DNA of 64,000 nucleotides from Acetobacter oryzifermentans. GTDB lineage: Bacteria > Pseudomonadota > Alphaproteobacteria > Acetobacterales > Acetobacteraceae. A program made the translations under genes and the position numbers. The notes beneath the pieces are model-generated. The model saw only the letters and a program-made list of their open reading frames with translations, did not search any database and was not told where the DNA came from. Every line of letters begins with the position of its first letter. Position 1 is the stretch's first letter. Where the stretch lies: positions 930,001 through 994,000 of the forward strand of contig NZ_CP011120.1 of the NCBI RefSeq assembly GCF_001628715.1, given 5' to 3'. Shown in pieces: positions 44,053 through 52,431 of this stretch.

Positions 44053-44403
44053 ATGGCTGATAAAATGCCATCAAGCTCGGACTTTGTACATCTGGGTAGG
44101 GCAATAGACTTTCAAACTGTCAATCGTGCCGCTATGGGTATTCTTCCTGCGCTGCTGGGCCGTTGGCTGCCAGACGGCAAGAAGCAGGGTCACGAGTGGG
44201 TAGCGCGCAATCCCAAACGGAGTGACAGGAAACCCGGTTCTTTTAGTGTGAACCTGAACACGGGCCGTTGGGCAGACTTTGCGCAGGCCAATGTGCGGGG
44301 CGGAGATGTGGTCTCCCTTGCCGCCTACCTGGCGGACTGTTCTCAATATGAAGCCGCTGTGATGCTGGCAAAAATGCTCGGGCTGGCAGGAGGTGCGCAA
44401 TGA
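44053..44403 (+). CDS. Small protein preceding the primase-helicase (primase N-terminal-like)
   Basis: A 116-residue protein. The order GHEWVARNPKRSDRKPGSFS, VNLNTGRWADFAQANVRGGD, VVSLAAYL resembles the zinc-binding domain of phage primases (a nucleotide-template hairpin, then a FxSGxxGGDxIxL helix) but the zinc cysteines are missing. It overlaps the large primase-helicase by four bases and may work as its detached N-terminal domain. The frame is open to ATG at 44020. Confidence 0.6.
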   Translation: MADKMPSSSDFVHLGRAIDFQTVNRAAMGILPALLGRWLPDGKKQGHEWVARNPKRSDRKPGSFSVNLNTGRWADFAQANVRGGDVVSLAAYLADCSQYEAAVMLAKMLGLAGGAQ

Positions 44404-46961
44404 GCACTTCCCAGCATATTCCAGCCATGGCCTGCATAGATGAAAACGGTCTGTTCAAACCGCTGACAGATATGGAAAAGCGGGCAGCCCGTGGGCTTGC
44501 GGCAGATACCCATGGTGCAGAAATTTGGGAGCCGATGACGCCAGCTCCTTCCGAACCGGAGAAGCCCCGCAATGCCACAGATATGTGGGTGTATCGGGAT
44601 GCGGAGGGGCGGCCTTTGTTCGCTCGTTTTCGGTACGATGGCAAACCCGGTGCAGATGGTATTCCGAAAAAGGAAGTCCGCCCGCTGACGTATGGCCGCC
44701 GTGCATGGACAGACACTAATGGGAAACATCAAGACGTTACCGGATGGCATTGGAAGCAACCAGCCAAGCCGTTGCCTCTCTATGGCCTAGATAAAATTGC
44801 AGCCCAGCCCGATGCACCGGTTCTTTTGGTGGAAGGTGAAAAAGCGGCTGGCGCGGCCGGTGACCTGTTTCCCGATCTGGTCGTGCTCACCAGCGGAGGG
44901 AGCACATCCGTCCGAAGCGCTGATTGGTCGCCACTGGCAGGCCGGGATGTCACGATCTGGCCTGATAATGACGAGGCCGGTGAGAAATATGCTGAGCATG
45001 CTATTGAGGCGTTACGGGATGCCGGGGCTGCGTCTGTGCGAATGGTCGCGCTTCCCGATACCTTGCCGCCCAAATGGGACTTGGCGGATGATCTACCCCT
45101 TGAAATGACGGGAGGCGATGCGGTCTCTGTGGCGGAAGCCCTCCGCCCGTTCATTGATGCCGCGCCACAGGCAGAAGCCAATGTAAAGATGCCGCCCGGT
45201 TACAGTATGACAAGCCGGGGCCTCTATTACACTCCAGAAGCAGGAGAAGATGGCCTTCCCAAACCAGCCATATGGGTTTGTGCCGCTTTTGATGTTGTTG
45301 CTGAAACACGAGATGAAAACGGGACAGGGTGGGGATTGCTGATCAACTGGCGAGATCATGACCGGCGCGCGCATCAATGGTCCATTCCGCGTAAAATGGT
45401 GCACGGGGAAGGCAAGGATATTGCGGGTGAACTGGAAGATGCAGGCCTGAACTGCAATATTTCTGCTACCCGACAGCTTCGTCAGTTCATTGCTTCCGTT
45501 CATACCAAAAGTCGTCTGCGCTGTGTCACCAATTCAGGTTGGCACAGGACGGATAATGGACCGGCTTTTGTGTTGCCCAATGGCATGACATTGGGGGAGG
45601 GCCGTCGGGCTGTGGCGTTTCAGACAACGCGCGCAGCTGCTGGCATGGAATATGCCACGGCAGGCAAGCTGGAGGATTGGCAGAACGACCTCGCTGTCTA
45701 CGCCGTGGGAAACAGCCGTTTGGCATTCGCCTTGGCTGTGGCTTTCAGTGGGCCGCTTTTGGATATCATGGGTGAGCAGTCCGGCGGCTTTCATATTGTT
45801 GGCGCCAGCCAGGCCGGTAAATCTACGGCCCTGTTCGCGGCGGGCTCTGTCTGGGGCAAGGGCGATAGGGACGGGCAGATACGCTCATGGCGTGGCACGA
45901 CAAATGGGACAGAGGGCATCGCTGCCGAGACTTCTGACACCTTGTTGATTCTGGATGAGATGGGGGCGGCAGACGGACGCGAGGTCGGGGACATTACCTA
46001 TATGCTGGCCAACAATACCGGCAAGCAGCGCGCAGGACGGAACGGGGAAGCACGGACCCGCAAGACATGGAGGTCCCTGTTCCTATCAACGGGTGAAGTT
46101 ACTCTCGCCACCAAGATGGGAGAGGCTGGCCGTCGGGTTATGGCGGGGCAGGAGGTGCGTCTTGTCAGTATTCAAGCAGATGCCGGAGCCGGTATGGGGC
46201 TGTTTGAAAATCTGCACGGAATGCCTGGCGCCGGGGATCTTGCTGACCATATCCGCAGGGCTGCGCGCACCCATTATGGTACGGCCAGTCGCGCCTATCT
46301 TGATGCTCTTGTCAAAGAACGGGCTGACGATGAAGCGGGCCTCGCATCCGGTATCAAGAGTCTTGTTGATCGGTTTGAGGCGGACTGTCTACCTAATGGC
46401 ATAGCAACAAGCGGGCAGGTGCGTTCTGTTGTGCGCCGTTTTGGGTTGGCGGCTGCGGCTGGTGAAATGGCCGTGGCTTACAAGATTCTGCCGTGGCCAT
46501 CAGGAGAAGCTACGCGGGCTGCGAAAGCCTGTTTTATGTCATGGCTGGATGATCGTGGCGGAACGCAGGCTGGGGAAGATCAGGAAGCAGTTGAGCAGGT
46601 GCGCCTGTTCATAGAACAACATGGAGAAAGTCGCTTTACCTTGCTGGGCGGCAATGAAGGTCAAGAGGATGCGTATAGCAAGACATTGAACCGCGTAGGC
46701 TACCGCCGCACCATGGCTACCTCAGAGGGACATAAGTGGGAATATCTCATTTTCCCGACATCATGGCGTGAAGTGGTTTGCAAGGGCATTGATCCCAAGC
46801 GCGCAGCACAAGCTCTTATCGCGGCGGGTTATCTTATCCCCAGCCCGGACGGTAAAGCATCCAAGTTGGTTAAATCTGCTGAAATAGCTCGGGAGGCTGG
46901 GACATCAAAAACCGGCCGTTTCTATATTGTTAGCGGAGACATTATCGGAGGTGACCGATGA
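44400..46961 (+). CDS. Toprim/DUF927 primase-helicase of a prophage or satellite
   Basis: An 853-residue replication protein. A Toprim-type segment lies at 140-200 (VLLVEGEKAA with VEGEK at 144-148, then IWPDNDEAG with DND at 189-191). The C-terminal half is a DUF927 helicase: Walker A GASQAGKS at 468-475, Walker B LLILDEMG near 518, then ANNTGKQR and WRSLFLSTGE. It should open and prime its own origin. Such genes are typical of prophages and satellites of alphaproteobacteria. Iteron-like repeats directly follow it. Confidence 0.82.
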   Translation: MSTSQHIPAMACIDENGLFKPLTDMEKRAARGLAADTHGAEIWEPMTPAPSEPEKPRNATDMWVYRDAEGRPLFARFRYDGKPGADGIPKKEVRPLTYGRRAWTDTNGKHQDVTGWHWKQPAKPLPLYGLDKIAAQPDAPVLLVEGEKAAGAAGDLFPDLVVLTSGGSTSVRSADWSPLAGRDVTIWPDNDEAGEKYAEHAIEALRDAGAASVRMVALPDTLPPKWDLADDLPLEMTGGDAVSVAEALRPFIDAAPQAEANVKMPPGYSMTSRGLYYTPEAGEDGLPKPAIWVCAAFDVVAETRDENGTGWGLLINWRDHDRRAHQWSIPRKMVHGEGKDIAGELEDAGLNCNISATRQLRQFIASVHTKSRLRCVTNSGWHRTDNGPAFVLPNGMTLGEGRRAVAFQTTRAAAGMEYATAGKLEDWQNDLAVYAVGNSRLAFALAVAFSGPLLDIMGEQSGGFHIVGASQAGKSTALFAAGSVWGKGDRDGQIRSWRGTTNGTEGIAAETSDTLLILDEMGAADGREVGDITYMLANNTGKQRAGRNGEARTRKTWRSLFLSTGEVTLATKMGEAGRRVMAGQEVRLVSIQADAGAGMGLFENLHGMPGAGDLADHIRRAARTHYGTASRAYLDALVKERADDEAGLASGIKSLVDRFEADCLPNGIATSGQVRSVVRRFGLAAAAGEMAVAYKILPWPSGEATRAAKACFMSWLDDRGGTQAGEDQEAVEQVRLFIEQHGESRFTLLGGNEGQEDAYSKTLNRVGYRRTMATSEGHKWEYLIFPTSWREVVCKGIDPKRAAQALIAAGYLIPSPDGKASKLVKSAEIAREAGTSKTGRFYIVSGDIIGGDR

Positions 46962-47122
46962 TGATCAGTCGATTGGTAACACCGGTAACACGGAGCAAAA
47001 GGGAGTGTGTTACCGTGCTGCTTCATGAAAATAGGCGGAAAACAGCCATTTTTACGCATGGTAACACCAGTAACACCGATAACACCGCAAAAACATATAC
47101 CCGGAGGGCTTTCGTGTGGTGA
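46958..47122 (+). CDS. Possible small basic protein across the iteron repeats
   Basis: ATG at 46958 overlaps the primase stop and opens a 54-codon frame ending at TGA 47120-47122, overlapping the next gene start. The product is basic and contains a GNTSNTDNT repeat that arises from the 9-bp DNA repeats. The overlaps favour a gene, the repeat-derived sequence argues for control DNA; both may be true. Confidence 0.35.
   Translation: MMISRLVTPVTRSKRECVTVLLHENRRKTAIFTHGNTSNTDNTAKTYTRRAFVW
46975..47086. repeat. Iteron-like 9-bp repeats, candidate origin
   Basis: Consensus RRTAACACC. Two head-to-tail copies at 46975-46992, three at 47060-47086, and one inverted GTGTTACC at 47007-47014. The block immediately follows the primase-helicase gene. 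In satellite phage P4 the primase-helicase binds short octamer repeats at its origin; similarity in size and place makes an origin plausible, but this is inference. Confidence 0.55.
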
Positions 47123-47550
47123 GCCAAGTTCTTCGTGATCTGTTTGCTAGGGATAGCGATCCATTCCAAGTCAGATTCTTGGTCAAGGAAATAGAAAGTT
47201 TGGGGGCGCATATTGTTCTTGCTGATGAGCAGCCAGTTATACGAGGTGACCGATCCGTAATCTCTCCCGATTTACTGGTGCGACTCAAAGAAAATAGGGC
47301 ACTCATTATTGAGCATCTGAAAGAACAGGCTGCTCATAGTGCGGAGAGAATGGAGGGCATAGAGCAAGAACGATCTGGCATCCGCAGAGATATGAAGACA
47401 GGCAAGCTGCATGTGTTTGGGAACCCCAGTTCCCAATGGTTAATGGCGGAAGGCTGGGAATGGGATAAGCATCGCCGCAAGGTTTATGGCTCCCTATCCA
47501 TTCGACAGGGAAGACCCGCATCCAAGTTGTATGATTGGAGGAGGCCCTAA
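47116..47550 (+). CDS. Prophage protein with TubC_N-like domain
   Basis: A 144-residue protein starting at GTG. Residues about 20-72 (KEIESLGAHIVLADEQPVIR through SPDLLVRLKENRALIIEHLK) match the TubC N-terminal docking domain plan, a small module best known from NRPS/PKS lines but also found next to phage replication genes. A C-terminal region (GWEWDKHRRKVYGSL) is unassigned. It is the last gene before the tRNA and is followed by a terminator. Confidence 0.6.
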   Translation: MVSQVLRDLFARDSDPFQVRFLVKEIESLGAHIVLADEQPVIRGDRSVISPDLLVRLKENRALIIEHLKEQAAHSAERMEGIEQERSGIRRDMKTGKLHVFGNPSSQWLMAEGWEWDKHRRKVYGSLSIRQGRPASKLYDWRRP

Positions 47551-47875
47551 ATTAACTGATGATTATCCGGAACTGATGTTTGAGCCGCAGAACGAGCAAG
47601 CGGCATAGGTCTTACGCAGGAAAGCTAGACAGGGACTTCCATCATGGAGGTCCCTTTTTTGTATGGGGCGCGGTTATACAAGCACAGCATTACAGGCTTC
47701 AATTCTATTAGGTGTCCGCATTTATTTAATAAATATATATCTCTCATACAAAAATATAAGATGCTGATTTTGTGAGTGTTTATGGTGATTGTTTTAAGAG
47801 GGGGGGGGGTAAGAGGGGTAACGCTCAATAAGCGACCGCTATCTTTTTGTTTTTACTGGATATTTTTCAGGAAAA
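47551..47875. other. Right edge of the prophage
   Basis: About 325 bases without a gene. It has the terminator at 47631-47660, an AT-rich stretch and a run of ten G at 47800-47809 followed by TAAGAGGGG. The tRNA-Tyr 3' end begins right after. A homopolymer run of this size is prone to length change. Confidence 0.5.
47631..47660 (+). terminator. Rho-independent terminator after the TubC_N-like gene
   Basis: AGGGACTTCCAT (47631-47642) pairs with ATGGAGGTCCCT (47644-47655), followed by TTTTT. The innermost pairs must open to form a loop. Confidence 0.8.
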
Positions 47876-47961
47876 TGGTGGAGGGAGTTGGATTCGAACC
47901 AACGTAGGCGTACGCCAGCGGATTTACAGTCCGCCCCCTTTAGCCACTCGGGCATCCCTCC
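47876..47961 (-). tRNA. tRNA-Tyr (GTA anticodon)
   Basis: On the minus strand the gene starts GGAGGGATGCCCGAG and has a D-arm, the GACTGTAAATC anticodon loop (anticodon GTA), a long variable arm as in bacterial tRNA-Tyr, the TTCGAATCC T-loop and an acceptor TCCCTCC pairing with GGAGGGA. CCA is encoded (47876-47878). The 3' end faces the prophage, the usual side for integration. Confidence 0.97.
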
Positions 47962-47976
47962 GATTTGTTGAGCCGT

Positions 47977-48005
47977 GATCTAAAGGGTTGGAGGAGTGTT
48001 GTCAA
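47977..48005 (-). promoter_or_regulatory. tRNA-Tyr promoter
   Basis: On the minus strand a consensus TTGACA (48005-48000) is separated by 17 bases from TAGATC (47982-47977), 15 bases before the tRNA 5' end. Sigma70-like. Confidence 0.75.
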
Positions 48006-48145
48006 TGCTTTGAAGGGTATTCTTTTTCTTTTTGTGGTTTTGCTTTGCTTCGGCCCGTGGCAGGGCTGGACAGCAGAGGAGGATAGAGGAAAGCTGCCCT
48101 CACTTTTGATCCATGATCCTGAATTGAAACAAGGAGAGAATACGC

Positions 48146-48964
48146 GTGAGCCGACATCAAACAGTTAAGCGGCACACACCGCGATCTTTAGTGGCGTTGG
48201 ATGCTCCTATCGTGTCTCTTACCGCTTATACGGCCCCTATGGCCCGCTTGCTGGATGCGCATTGTGATCTGCTATTGGTGGGGGATTCTTTAGGCATGGT
48301 GGTGTACGGCATGGATTCCACTTTGGCCGTAACCCCGGAAATGATGATAGCCCACGGCCAGGCTGTTGTGCGTGGCAGCCAGCAGGCCTGTGTGGCGGTG
48401 GATATGCCTTTTGGCAGTTATCAGGAAAGCCCGCAGCAGGCGTTCCGGGTGGCGGCGCAGATTATGGCGCAAACAGGGGCCGGGAGCGTAAAGCTGGAAG
48501 GCGGGCAGGAAATGGCCGAGACCATTCAGTTTTTGGTGCAGCGCGGCATTCCGGTTGTGGGGCATATCGGGCTTAAACCACAGGCCGTGCACGCGCATGG
48601 CGGCTTCCGCACCGTTGGCCGAGGCGATGAGGCCGAACAGATTCTAGCAGATGCACGCGCTGTGCAGGATGCTGGCGCATGGGCGGTGGTGATTGAAAGC
48701 ACAATGGAACCGCTTTCCCGCAAGATCAGCGAGATCTTGCATATTCCGACTATTGGCATTGGGGCTTCTCCCGCATGTGGCGGGCAGGTGCTGGTTACAG
48801 AGGATATGCTAGGGCTGTTTCCTGATTTCACACCCAGATTTGTGAGAAAATTTGCTGATCTGGGCAAGGAGGTTGAGCAAGCCGCCGCTGCATATGCCCA
48901 AGCCGTGCGCAATCGTAGTTTCCCCGGTCCGGCTGAATGTGTGGGAATGCCAGAGAAGAAATAA
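48146..48964 (+). CDS. panB: 3-methyl-2-oxobutanoate hydroxymethyltransferase (ketopantoate synthesis)
   Basis: PanB adds a hydroxymethyl group from methylene-tetrahydrofolate to 2-oxoisovalerate, the first committed step to pantothenate and CoA. The 272-residue protein has the family pattern [66 protein letters not shown] and [15 protein letters not shown]. It begins at GTG behind AAGGAGAG. No panC or panD is adjacent. Confidence 0.95.
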   Translation: MSRHQTVKRHTPRSLVALDAPIVSLTAYTAPMARLLDAHCDLLLVGDSLGMVVYGMDSTLAVTPEMMIAHGQAVVRGSQQACVAVDMPFGSYQESPQQAFRVAAQIMAQTGAGSVKLEGGQEMAETIQFLVQRGIPVVGHIGLKPQAVHAHGGFRTVGRGDEAEQILADARAVQDAGAWAVVIESTMEPLSRKISEILHIPTIGIGASPACGGQVLVTEDMLGLFPDFTPRFVRKFADLGKEVEQAAAAYAQAVRNRSFPGPAECVGMPEKK

Positions 48965-48968
48965 GTGC

Positions 48969-49013
48969 TTCCAGTGTTCCGGGCCACTTTAGAGTGAACC
49001 CGGAATACTGGAA
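48969..49013. terminator. Bidirectional terminator between panB and the old yellow enzyme
   Basis: TTCCAGTGTTCCGGG (48969-48983) and CCCGGAATACTGGAA (48999-49013) pair over 15 positions with one G-T wobble. It lies between two convergent genes and can serve both. Confidence 0.75.
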
Positions 49014-49032
49014 ATACAAAGGTAACGCCGTG

Positions 49033-50124
49033 TTACTGATAACGGGCCAACCACCACCCGTAAGAGGGCGGCAGCACATTTCCCGCATTTTTAACGTGTA
49101 AAGCGCGTGCGGCTTCATACGGCCAGTGCGGGTTGGCAAGGAATGGCCGCCCAAGCGTTGCCAGATCCAGCGCACCTGTGCGGATAAGCGCATCAGCTTG
49201 CCTGCCTTCGCTGATATACCATGAGGTTGTGACAGGCAGCGCGGCTTCCTGTTTTACGCGTTGAGCGTAAGGCGCCATAAACCCGGCACCCCACGGAATA
49301 TTGGCTGTGGGGGTAGAAAACCCGATGCTGACATCCAGAAAATCCAAGCCTGCCCCTTTCATTTTCTGAACAAGGGTAATGGATTCTGCCAGCGTTTGTT
49401 CATCCTGCCCATCAAATTCAATCACGCCAAAGCGGGCGGAAAGGGGCAGGTTTTCAGGCCATACAGCACGCACGGCTTCCAACGTTTCCAGCAAAAAACG
49501 ACCACGATTTTCGGCCGAGCCACCGTATTGATCCGTGCGTTTGTTGGAGTGGGTGGACCAAAAACTTTGTGCCAGATAACCGTGCGCAAAATGCAGCATC
49601 AGCCATTTAAAACCGGCATCTCGCGCACGTTCTGCGGCGCGCACAAAATCGGCTTTTACGCGGGCAATATCATCCAACGTCATTTCCGTGGGCACGCGGG
49701 GCAGGTTGGCTCCAAATGCTACAGGTGAAGGCGCAATGGGTTGCCAACCTTCTGGGTCTGATTTCGGAATATGGTCATCACCTTCCCAAGGCACATGCGC
49801 ACTGGCTTTGCGGCCGGCATGGGCAAGCTGGATGCCGGGCACTGCGCCTGCTTTGCTTATAGCCGCTGTAATAGGGGCAAAGGCAGCAGCCTGCTCATCA
49901 TTCCATAAACCAAGGCAGCCGGGGGTAATGCGCCCTTCGGGGGAAACGGCTGTGGCTTCTACAACAACAAGAGCCGCACCGCCGCGGGCGAGAGTAGGAT
50001 AATGCACGGTATGCCAATCATTCGGCACGCCCTCATGTGCTGTGTATTGGCACATAGGGCCAACCACAATACGGTTGCGTAAGGTAATATCTTTGAGGGT
50101 ATAAGTATCAAACAGTGTCGGCAT
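49033..50124 (-). CDS. NADH:flavin oxidoreductase, old yellow enzyme (YqjM-like)
   Basis: A 363-residue FMN enzyme reducing activated C=C bonds (enones, nitroalkenes) with NAD(P)H. Signs: IVVGPMCQYTAHEGVPNDWH at 19-38 with the class III redox cysteine C25, GIQLAHAGRKAS, HFAHGYLAQSFWS, and DQYGGSAENRGRF. It is divergent from an ArsR-type regulator with a palindrome between them, so it is probably derepressed by an inducer such as an electrophile. Confidence 0.92.
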   Translation of the reverse strand: MPTLFDTYTLKDITLRNRIVVGPMCQYTAHEGVPNDWHTVHYPTLARGGAALVVVEATAVSPEGRITPGCLGLWNDEQAAAFAPITAAISKAGAVPGIQLAHAGRKASAHVPWEGDDHIPKSDPEGWQPIAPSPVAFGANLPRVPTEMTLDDIARVKADFVRAAERARDAGFKWLMLHFAHGYLAQSFWSTHSNKRTDQYGGSAENRGRFLLETLEAVRAVWPENLPLSARFGVIEFDGQDEQTLAESITLVQKMKGAGLDFLDVSIGFSTPTANIPWGAGFMAPYAQRVKQEAALPVTTSWYISEGRQADALIRTGALDLATLGRPFLANPHWPYEAARALHVKNAGNVLPPSYGWWLARYQ

Positions 50125-50159
50125 GCGTAGTCTCCGTTACGGATCAGGTCTGCACGACC

Positions 50160-50185
50160 ATTAGTTCGACTATAATCGAACTAAT
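50160..50185. promoter_or_regulatory. Operator palindrome between oxidoreductase and ArsR genes
   Basis: ATTAGTTCGA (50160-50169) and TCGAACTAAT (50176-50185) form a perfect 10-bp inverted repeat with a six-base centre. TATAAT at 50171-50176 on the plus strand, and TATAGT on the minus, sit in the centre and look like -10 boxes. A regulator bound here would cover both promoters. Confidence 0.75.
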
Positions 50186-50220
50186 TCTATAGGCAAGAGT
50201 TAAGGGCTCAAGCGCAATCC

Positions 50221-50553
50221 ATGAAGCAGTATGACCATCCTGCGCCCGAAGCGTTCAAGTTGGCGGATATTCTGCACGCGCTGGCAGATCCTTTTCGGCT
50301 TTCTGTTGTGCGTAAGCTTGTGCAGCATCAGCCTCAGGCTTGTGCGCCATTGCAGGATGGGCGGCCCAAATCTTCTATTTCCCACCATTTTGCGGTGCTG
50401 CGTAAATCTGGTTTGTTACGCACGGAAGTTGTGGGCGTAACCCACATGAACAGCCTGCGTTTGCAGGAGATGGAAGCACGCTTTCCCGGTCTGCTGGCGG
50501 CCATTCTGGCTGCTGCGGAGCAAGAGGAAATGCCTGCTCCACAACCAGCCTGA
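50221..50553 (+). CDS. ArsR-family transcriptional regulator
   Basis: A 110-residue winged-helix repressor: FKLADILHALADPFRLSVVR, then a recognition helix RPKSSISHHFAVLRKSGLLR. No CxC metal site is seen, so the signal is probably not a metal. Divergent from the old yellow enzyme and likely its repressor via the palindrome at 50160-50185. Confidence 0.88.
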   Translation: MKQYDHPAPEAFKLADILHALADPFRLSVVRKLVQHQPQACAPLQDGRPKSSISHHFAVLRKSGLLRTEVVGVTHMNSLRLQEMEARFPGLLAAILAAAEQEEMPAPQPA

Positions 50554-50569
50554 TATATTCATCTAGGGT

Positions 50570-51553
50570 TTAGGGCACCAGTACGGCGGCACCATCAAAC
50601 CGACCATGCCGTAAATCATCCAGCGCTTTGTTGGCGTCTTTTAGGGCATATGTGGTTGTGGTGGTGTGGATGCCGATTTTTGGCGCAATGGACAGAAAAT
50701 CTAACCCATCCTGACGCGTAAGATTGGCAACAGAAACAATTTCACGCTCTTCCCACAAGGTATCGTAAGAAAAGGCAGGTATTTCGCTCATATGGATACC
50801 AGCACATACCACACGGCCACCTTTGCGCAGGGTTTTGAGCGCTGCTGGCACCAAAGAACCTACGGGTGCAAAAATAATGGTGGCATCCAGTTGTTCTGGC
50901 GGCAGCTCATCCGAACCTCCGGCCCATGTTGCTCCTAATTCACGCGCAAAAGCTTGCGTTTTGGTATCACCGGGGCGGGTAAAGGCGTAAACCTGCTTTT
51001 TCTGCCACACCAGAACCTGCGCAATAATATGGGCGGCAGCCCCAAAACCATAGAGCCCAACTTTTTGTGCATTTCCGGTTTTTGCCAAGGAACGCCAGCC
51101 AATAAGCCCAGCACATAATAGGGGCGCTACTTCTACATCAGAGCCTTCTTCCCCCAATGGAAAAGCAAAGCGGGCATCTGCTACGGCCATTGTGGCGTAG
51201 CCGCCATCCCGCGTATATCCGGTAAATACGGGATGGTCACACAGATTTTCATGATGATCACTGCAATAAAAGCAGTGTCCGCATGTGTGCCCAAGCCACG
51301 GAATACCCACGCGCTGCCCAACAGATAAAGAGGTAACGCCAGAGCCAATTTGGTCAATCCGCCCGACAATTTCGTGGCCGGGGATAATAGGTAGTTTGGG
51401 GTGTGTAAGGTCTCCATCCACCACGTGTAAATCTGTGCGACATACACCACAGGCCAACACTTTTACCCGAATTTCACCGGGGCCGGGCACAGGGTCTGGC
51501 ACTTCTTCCCATTGCAGGGGCGTTTTGGGCTGGTGCAGACGCATGGCAAACAT
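50570..51553 (-). CDS. Zinc-dependent alcohol dehydrogenase (medium-chain)
   Basis: A 327-residue MDR enzyme oxidising or reducing alcohols/aldehydes with NAD(P). Catalytic zinc ligands C38 and H60-E61 (ACGVCRTDLH, PGHEIVG), structural zinc C91, C94, C97, C105, and the nucleotide-binding VGLYGFGAAAHIIAQVLV. The GFGAxxH pattern is that of AdhA-type enzymes related to cinnamyl alcohol dehydrogenases. Downstream of and convergent with the ArsR gene. Confidence 0.9.
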   Translation of the reverse strand: MFAMRLHQPKTPLQWEEVPDPVPGPGEIRVKVLACGVCRTDLHVVDGDLTHPKLPIIPGHEIVGRIDQIGSGVTSLSVGQRVGIPWLGHTCGHCFYCSDHHENLCDHPVFTGYTRDGGYATMAVADARFAFPLGEEGSDVEVAPLLCAGLIGWRSLAKTGNAQKVGLYGFGAAAHIIAQVLVWQKKQVYAFTRPGDTKTQAFARELGATWAGGSDELPPEQLDATIIFAPVGSLVPAALKTLRKGGRVVCAGIHMSEIPAFSYDTLWEEREIVSVANLTRQDGLDFLSIAPKIGIHTTTTTYALKDANKALDDLRHGRFDGAAVLVP

Positions 51554-51669
51554 GGGAGGCTTCCTTTTTGCGGTATCAAACCTTGGTATTTTCTACCAGA
51601 ATGAAAGATATCCTGCGCAGCAGAAAGTGAGATGTCTTTGATCTGCCGCAGTTTGCAGCAGGGTTTTTG

Positions 51670-52431
51670 CTAGTTCTGGCTTAAAAGTGGCACAGCACGG
51701 CCACCGGCACCATTGGTGAATGCCTGCACCTGCACACCAATAACGTGCCACCCGCCCTGATCATGAAACAGTAAAGGTGCGCCGCTGCTGCCATGTGTGC
51801 CCGCGCAATTATGCACCAGTAGCGTGTTACCGCCCCCATCTTGTGTCATATTCAAAAAATGGCAGTTTTGGTCAGCGGTAATAATATCAGGCTGGTTTTG
51901 CTCATACCCGCCCAATACAACAGGCAATCCGGGTGTAAGGGCCTGTAGAGGTGTATCGATATGGAAAACCTCGTTCGGCTTGGCGATAGCATGATCCAGA
52001 ATAAGCGTGGCATGGTCTAACCCGCCACTATTGCCTTCCTGATCTGTTCTGTAACCGGGGGGGATAATAATTTGCACGGCACGGGCATGGGCCATGTAAT
52101 GGTCACCCGTATAAGCACGCAAAAAATGCACGCTTTCAGGCCGCACAAACCCACGCACATGGCTCAGCCACAGGCAGTGCCCGGCAGTTTCCACCACGTT
52201 GGGTGCAATTAAAAAGCCGGTGCATCTGCTGCCCAGTTCTGTTTGCACACGCCCCACGGCAGACCAAGGCGGCTGCATGGCATCCACTTTTTGGCGTGGG
52301 TCTTGCAGCCCTACGCCAGCCAGATGCGTGCGATAGGCTGGGCCTTCTGCGTTGGCGGCATGGCTTACCAAGGCGGCGTGCATGGCAGCGGTAAAGGCCA
52401 CCATGCAGGAAAAAAGAAGGTTACGCGCCAT
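51670..52431 (-). CDS. Secreted trypsin-like serine protease
   Basis: A 253-residue protein with a signal peptide (cleavage near ANA, residue 28). The chymotrypsin-fold triad is visible: H85 in ETAGHC, D139 in LDHATLILD and S216 in GTHGSSGAPL. Cysteines at 70/86 and 190/209 could make disulfides. ATG at 52431 lies inside the end of galE and gives a proper signal peptide; a frame to 52485 has none. Confidence 0.82.
   Translation of the reverse strand: MARNLLFSCMVAFTAAMHAALVSHAANAEGPAYRTHLAGVGLQDPRQKVDAMQPPWSAVGRVQTELGSRCTGFLIAPNVVETAGHCLWLSHVRGFVRPESVHFLRAYTGDHYMAHARAVQIIIPPGYRTDQEGNSGGLDHATLILDHAIAKPNEVFHIDTPLQALTPGLPVVLGGYEQNQPDIITADQNCHFLNMTQDGGGNTLLVHNCAGTHGSSGAPLLFHDQGGWHVIGVQVQAFTNGAGGRAVPLLSQN

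Noticed and set aside
47965..48168. A 67-codon frame between tRNA-Tyr and panB
   Set aside because: It begins in the tRNA promoter region, runs over the panB ribosome site and start, and has no ribosome site of its own, although it contains a hydrophobic stretch.
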